In this document: positions 7,476-9,781 of the stretch, one piece after another
Layout of the letters: every line of letters begins with the position of its first letter
How positions within the stretch are numbered: position 1 is the first letter of the stretch
DNA from: an uncultured Desulfovibrio sp.
GTDB taxonomy: Bacteria; Desulfobacterota; Desulfovibrionia; Desulfovibrionales; Desulfovibrionaceae
Direction of reading: 5' to 3'
Assembly (NCBI GenBank): GCA_945871415.1
Contig: CAMBWG010000056.1
Coordinates: 1-9,781 of the forward strand
DNA length: 9,781 nt
Translations under genes and position numbers: made by a program
Notes under the pieces: model-generated
What the model was told of the DNA's origin: nothing
Database searches by the model: none
Seen by the model: only the letters and a program-made list of their open reading frames with translations

Positions 7476-7646
7476 ATGAAACTAGCCAGTCTTGTACTTT
7501 CCTTCCTTGCCGTTACCTTCCTGCTGGGTGGCGGTATGGCCCACGCCTGGTCGCCGGTGCCGACGGCGACGTTTGAACTGCAACATCGCGGGCATGGCGG
7601 CGGGTACGGTGGTGGCTATGGTGGCGGCTGCGGAGGCTGCTACTAG
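7476..7646 (+). CDS. Small exported glycine/tyrosine/cysteine-rich peptide
   Basis: I do not recognise this 56-residue protein. It has a classic Sec signal peptide: Lys2, a hydrophobic core (3-20) and an AHA cleavage motif after Ala24. That leaves a mature peptide of about 32 residues. The mature part starts WSPVPTATFELQ, then HRGH (37-40), two GGGY repeats (41-48) and the ending GGGCGGCY with Cys52 and Cys55 as CxxC. His and Cys could bind metal, or the cysteines could be oxidised or modified outside the cytoplasm. Gly/Tyr repeats recall sulfur-globule and matrix proteins, but that is only compositional. The start at 7476 is set by AAAGGAG 7 nt upstream and by the signal peptide; the frame stays open to 7398, which includes the promoter. 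It is expressed alone from a sigma-54 promoter. Confidence 0.8.
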   Translation: MKLASLVLSFLAVTFLLGGGMAHAWSPVPTATFELQHRGHGGGYGGGYGGGCGGCY

Positions 7647-7658
7647 CACAGGTTGAGT

Positions 7659-7724
7659 GAAGGCTGGAGCGGCATCCCTGACGGGTTCGTCGCCCTCTGC
7701 GAACCCCGTTGCCGCTCCGCCTTC
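7659..7724 (+). other. Long 3'-UTR stem-loop after the small peptide gene
   Basis: Starting 12 nt after the stop codon, GAAGG (7659-7663) pairs with CCTTC (7720-7724) and GGAGCGGCA (7666-7674) with TGCCGCTCC (7710-7718). An inner arm GGGTTCG (7683-7689) pairs with CGAACCC (7700-7706), extended by AC/GT. Together this makes over 20 bp with small bulges and a 10-nt loop. No T run follows; a pyrimidine tract does. It looks like a stable RNA domain of the transcript rather than a terminator. Confidence 0.65.
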
Positions 7725-7731
7725 CATAGAG

Positions 7732-7767
7732 CTCCTTCTCTCCCTCCTCTCTCCTTTTCTCTCCCCC
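7732..7767 (+). other. 36-nt uninterrupted pyrimidine tract
   Basis: Every base from 7732 to 7767 is C or T. It includes CTCCTT (7732-7737), CCTCCTC and CTCCTTTT (7751-7758), all complementary to Shine-Dalgarno sequences, including the AAAGGAG of the peptide gene on the same transcript. It lies between the long stem-loop and the terminator. A role in base pairing with ribosome sites is inference. Confidence 0.7.
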
Positions 7768-7768
7768 G

Positions 7769-7801
7769 AGGCCCGTCTGCTCTGCCCGCAGCGGGCCTTT
7801 T
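7769..7801 (+). terminator. Intrinsic terminator of the small peptide transcript
   Basis: AGGCCCG (7769-7775) pairs with CGGGCCT (7792-7798) and CTGC (7777-7780) with GCAG (7788-7791), with one bulged T and a 7-nt loop. TTTT (7798-7801) follows. With the sigma-54 start near 7454 this predicts a transcript of about 350 nt ending just before the tunR promoter. Confidence 0.75.
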
Positions 7802-7807
7802 CCCGTC

Positions 7808-7836
7808 GTGACAGGGGCCGGGCAAACGCGTATGCT
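7808..7836 (+). promoter_or_regulatory. tunR promoter, predicted leaderless
   Basis: GTGACA (7808-7813) matches the -35 consensus at 5 of 6 positions. TATGCT (7831-7836) matches the -10 at 4 of 6, and the spacer is exactly 17 nt. The start expected 7 bases after the -10 is 7843, the A of the tunR ATG. No Shine-Dalgarno sequence lies before this ATG, which agrees with a leaderless mRNA. Confidence 0.55.
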
Positions 7837-7842
7837 GCCCCC

Positions 7843-8835
7843 ATGCCTACTCCCCAAAAATCCGAACCTTCGCATTTGACGAGCCCGCAGCTGGAGGCTC
7901 TGACGGTACGCTGGGAAGAATGGGAATCTCAGGCAACCAGTCCCGGTCGCAGGATCGCCCGGGCGCGCCTGCATCTTGTTTTCCTGCTGGTGCGTTATGC
8001 GGGGTTGCGTCTTGGAGAGGCGCTGGATTTGCCTGTCAGCGCCATTGACTGCGCAACCGGCATGGTGCGCGTGGAAGGTTCCGCTCCTCGTTCCGTGCTG
8101 CTGCCGCTTGTGGCCATGCGTGCCATCAGGCGCATTGCAAGTCTGCCGGAAGCGGCAGAACCTGATTTTCTGCACCTTGATCAGGGCTTTGTGCGTAAGC
8201 AGTTTTATTCCGTGGCCGCGCCGCTTTCTTTGCCGTCGGCGCTGGTGGGGCCGCGCGCGCTGCGATATTCGCGCGGTCTGGAATTGTTGCGGCAGCATGT
8301 GCCGTTGCCGCTGGTCCAGAAATTTCTGGGACAGCAGAACGCAGCGCAGCTGGAAGCCTTTCTGCGTTTTTCCGATGGGGAGGCCGGTCGCGTACTGCGT
8401 TCGCAGCATTCCATGCCGGATAATGAAAATATTATCGTCGGCGTTGTTTCCCGTCTTGCGGTGGGACTGCGTATGGTTGAAGTGGAAGTCACTTCCTTTT
8501 CGGGCTTGCGGCTGGTGTCACTCTGCCCTCCGCCCCTGGCCGCGCGTCTGGAGCTTCATGAAAATCAGGTCGTGAGCGTACAGATTTTGCCGGAAGGCAT
8601 TTCTCTGGCTGTCGGCTCGGAACGTCCGCAGGTCAGCGTGGCCAATATTCTTGCGGCTACCGTGCAGGCCGTGCATCGTGATGCCTGCGAAACTTTTGTT
8701 TTGCTGAATTTGTCTGACGGCACGCCCCTGCATGCGGCTCCCGAAAGTCTGCCGCTAGGGAAGTGGCATCTTCAGGAAGGCAGGCAGGTTTTCGCTCTTG
8801 TGCCTGCCCGGCAGGTCACTTTATTGCCGGAATAG
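7843..8835 (+). CDS. tunR: TunR-family regulator: inactive XerC/D-like domain plus di-Mop (TOBE) sensor
   Basis: The TunR family of sulfate reducers is known to control molybdate/tungstate transport genes in response to tungstate, with a DNA-binding domain derived from tyrosine recombinases. The 330-residue product fits. Residues 15-178 resemble a recombinase catalytic domain: box I RYAGLRLGEAL keeps Arg56, and the second box PRALRYSRGLELL keeps Arg141. The HxLRH histidines are Arg138 and Tyr142, the LGH motif is LGQ (162-164), and the position of the nucleophilic Tyr is Phe173, so strand cleavage should be lost. Residues 194-262 and 264-330 are two tandem TOBE/Mop-like repeats, as in ModE. 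The ATG at 7843 is preferred over a GTG at 7657 because the frame upstream covers a terminator. It is not beside a mod or tup operon here. Confidence 0.85.
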   Translation: MPTPQKSEPSHLTSPQLEALTVRWEEWESQATSPGRRIARARLHLVFLLVRYAGLRLGEALDLPVSAIDCATGMVRVEGSAPRSVLLPLVAMRAIRRIASLPEAAEPDFLHLDQGFVRKQFYSVAAPLSLPSALVGPRALRYSRGLELLRQHVPLPLVQKFLGQQNAAQLEAFLRFSDGEAGRVLRSQHSMPDNENIIVGVVSRLAVGLRMVEVEVTSFSGLRLVSLCPPPLAARLELHENQVVSVQILPEGISLAVGSERPQVSVANILAATVQAVHRDACETFVLLNLSDGTPLHAAPESLPLGKWHLQEGRQVFALVPARQVTLLPE

Positions 8836-8868
8836 CGACTTTTTTCCGCTGCCTTTCTGGCGGTCTGT

Positions 8869-8888
8869 CCGGTCCGCCCCTGGACCGG
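8869..8888. promoter_or_regulatory. Palindrome between tunR and the KtrA-like gene
   Basis: CCGGTCC (8869-8875) and GGACCGG (8882-8888) form a perfect 7-bp inverted repeat with a 6-nt spacer in the 88-nt gap, 35 nt before the next start codon. There is no T run after it. It could be an operator or an RNA hairpin affecting translation of the downstream gene; nothing distinguishes these. Confidence 0.4.
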
Positions 8889-8913
8889 GCGCACAGAAAT
8901 GCGGCGGCGCAAC

Positions 8914-8917
8914 GGAG
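8914..8917 (+). promoter_or_regulatory. Ribosome site that fixes a TTG start
   Basis: GGAG lies 6 nt upstream of TTG at 8924-8926. The resulting protein begins (M)EIGVIGLGKFG, exactly where the nucleotide-binding fold should start. The in-frame ATG at 8798 lies inside tunR and would add a non-homologous leader. Confidence 0.7.
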
Positions 8918-8923
8918 ACTCTC

Positions 8924-9568
8924 TTGGAAATTGGCGTGATAGGTTTGGGGAAATTTGGTTTGCGCATGGCGACGACCCTTGTTTCTCTCGGACATACCGT
9001 TGTCGGTCTGGATCTTTCCGAGGCGCGTGTGCAGGTTGCCGAAGAGTTGCTCCATTCGGTGTACAAGGCCGATGCCACCAGCGTCAGCGTGCTGCGCTCC
9101 CTGCATTTTCAGGAATTGGACTGGGTCGTTATCTGTGTGGGCGAGGGTTTTGAGCAGTCGTTGATTATCACCCTTAACGTTCAGGAGCTTGGAGGACCGA
9201 AAATCTGGGTCAAGGCATCCAATGAGGAACACCGTAAAATTTTGCATCGACTGCATGTGGACAGGGCCATCGTGCCGGAAACAGAAGCCGCCGTCATGGC
9301 TGCCCATCAGCTGACCAATCCCGGTATGCTGGACTTGATTCCTAAATACGGCGGCATAGCCATTCAGGAACTGACCGTACACAAGTGGCATGGTAAATCG
9401 CTGGTTGAGCTGGATCTCATCCGGCAGTTCGGGGTTGTCGTCATGGGTATTCGTTCTGCCGGCAAGCGTGAGTTTGCTTTTGTTCCGCCCGCGCATACCG
9501 TCCTGCATACCGGTGATACTCTCGTTGTCGCCGGTCGTGCCGCAACTATGAAAAATATTGAACCGTAA
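8924..9568 (+). CDS. TrkA/KtrA-type RCK regulatory protein for potassium transport
   Basis: RCK proteins form cytoplasmic rings that gate Trk/Ktr potassium channels on binding nucleotides. The 214-residue product has one RCK_N Rossmann domain (1-120): GLGKFG (7-12), the ribose-binding acid Asp30 in VVGLDLS, KADAT (48-52) and IVPETEAAV (116-124). An RCK_C domain follows (about 145-211, with GKSLVELDLIRQFGVVVMGI at 157-176). Single-unit length fits KtrA/KtrC rather than the double-unit TrkA of enteric bacteria. Translation starts at TTG 8924. No membrane partner (KtrB/TrkH) is present and a terminator follows, so the partner must lie elsewhere. It is 88 nt downstream of tunR in the same direction without a clear promoter, so it may be co-transcribed; no functional link is known to me. 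Confidence 0.88.
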   Translation: MEIGVIGLGKFGLRMATTLVSLGHTVVGLDLSEARVQVAEELLHSVYKADATSVSVLRSLHFQELDWVVICVGEGFEQSLIITLNVQELGGPKIWVKASNEEHRKILHRLHVDRAIVPETEAAVMAAHQLTNPGMLDLIPKYGGIAIQELTVHKWHGKSLVELDLIRQFGVVVMGIRSAGKREFAFVPPAHTVLHTGDTLVVAGRAATMKNIEP

Positions 9569-9703
9569 AGGCTTGTTTGGGGAGGATGGACGAGAGCGGG
9601 AACGCAGACGGCATTCCGGGAATAACCGTCCCCCGGTTGTGCGGGGGGAGAGCCGCCAGTTTTTCCGGCGTTGATGGAAAGAAAAATAGACGTTTACAAG
9701 AAA

Positions 9704-9738
9704 CGCCCCTGTGCCGGGTTCCGGCTCAGGGGCGCTTT
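9704..9738. terminator. Probably bidirectional terminator after the KtrA-like gene
   Basis: CGCCCCTG (9704-9711) pairs with CAGGGGCG (9727-9734), and after a T/T mismatch GCCGG (9713-9717) pairs with CCGGC (9721-9725) around a GTT loop. CTTTGTCGTT follows on the plus strand, and TTTCTTG follows on the minus strand. The 135 nt before it hold only a GC hairpin (9630-9635 with 9642-9647) and no gene. Confidence 0.65.
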
Positions 9739-9781
9739 GTCGTTGGGAGAGGTGCAAAGAAGAACAGGGGGAAGCCAGAAA

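Noticed and set aside
7843..8370. An active integrase or mobile element
   Set aside because: The recombinase-like domain lacks the catalytic Tyr and the histidines and is fused to a ligand-binding domain. No att sites or cargo genes are visible.
8816..9757. A minus-strand open frame opposite the KtrA-like gene
   Set aside because: It overlaps a clear RCK protein and crosses a terminator hairpin; the translation looks like no family I know.

Overview
The window reads as chromosomal DNA of a Desulfovibrio-like sulfate reducer (Desulfovibrionaceae). Three things point there: the F0 genes of ATP synthase stand apart from any F1 genes; the order atpB/atpE, a uracil methyltransferase, rplU-rpmA-obgE, proB resembles Desulfovibrio genomes as I remember them; and there is a TunR-type regulator, a dead XerC/D-like recombinase fused to a ModE-like oxyanion sensor, a family described from sulfate-reducing deltaproteobacteria. 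This assignment is inference; no search was run.

Left part (69-2216, minus strand): the F0 operon atpZ-atpI-atpB-atpE. It is transcribed leftward from a promoter near 2165-2192, which is overlapped by a 29-bp palindrome, and ends in a strong intrinsic terminator at 69-108. F0 subunit b and all F1 genes are absent. Bases 1-68 hold no recognisable gene.

Middle (2262-7012): a TrmA/RlmD-type 23S rRNA uracil methyltransferase on the minus strand diverges from the plus-strand cluster rplU-rpmA-obgE-proB. rplU and rpmA are ribosomal proteins, obgE is a ribosome-linked GTPase and proB starts proline synthesis. A GNRA-capped hairpin lies between rpmA and obgE. proB is followed by an unusually long perfect hairpin (24 bp).

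Right part (7013-9781): a gene-free, relatively AT-rich stretch of about 460 bases ends in a near-consensus sigma-54 promoter (GG-N10-GC at 7429-7442). About 134 bases upstream of the predicted start lies a 26-bp palindrome, a plausible activator site. The promoter drives a 56-residue exported Gly/Tyr/Cys peptide that I do not recognise. Its transcript continues through a 66-base stem-loop, a 36-base uninterrupted pyrimidine tract complementary to Shine-Dalgarno sequences, and an intrinsic terminator. Next comes tunR, whose predicted promoter places the transcription start on the A of the ATG (leaderless). The last gene encodes a TrkA/KtrA-type potassium-channel regulatory protein with a TTG start and no membrane partner in the window. 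A terminator follows at 9704-9738.

The least ordinary part is 7250-7842: a sigma-54-controlled small secreted peptide with an odd structured 3' region, next to a recombinase-derived tungstate/molybdate regulator.
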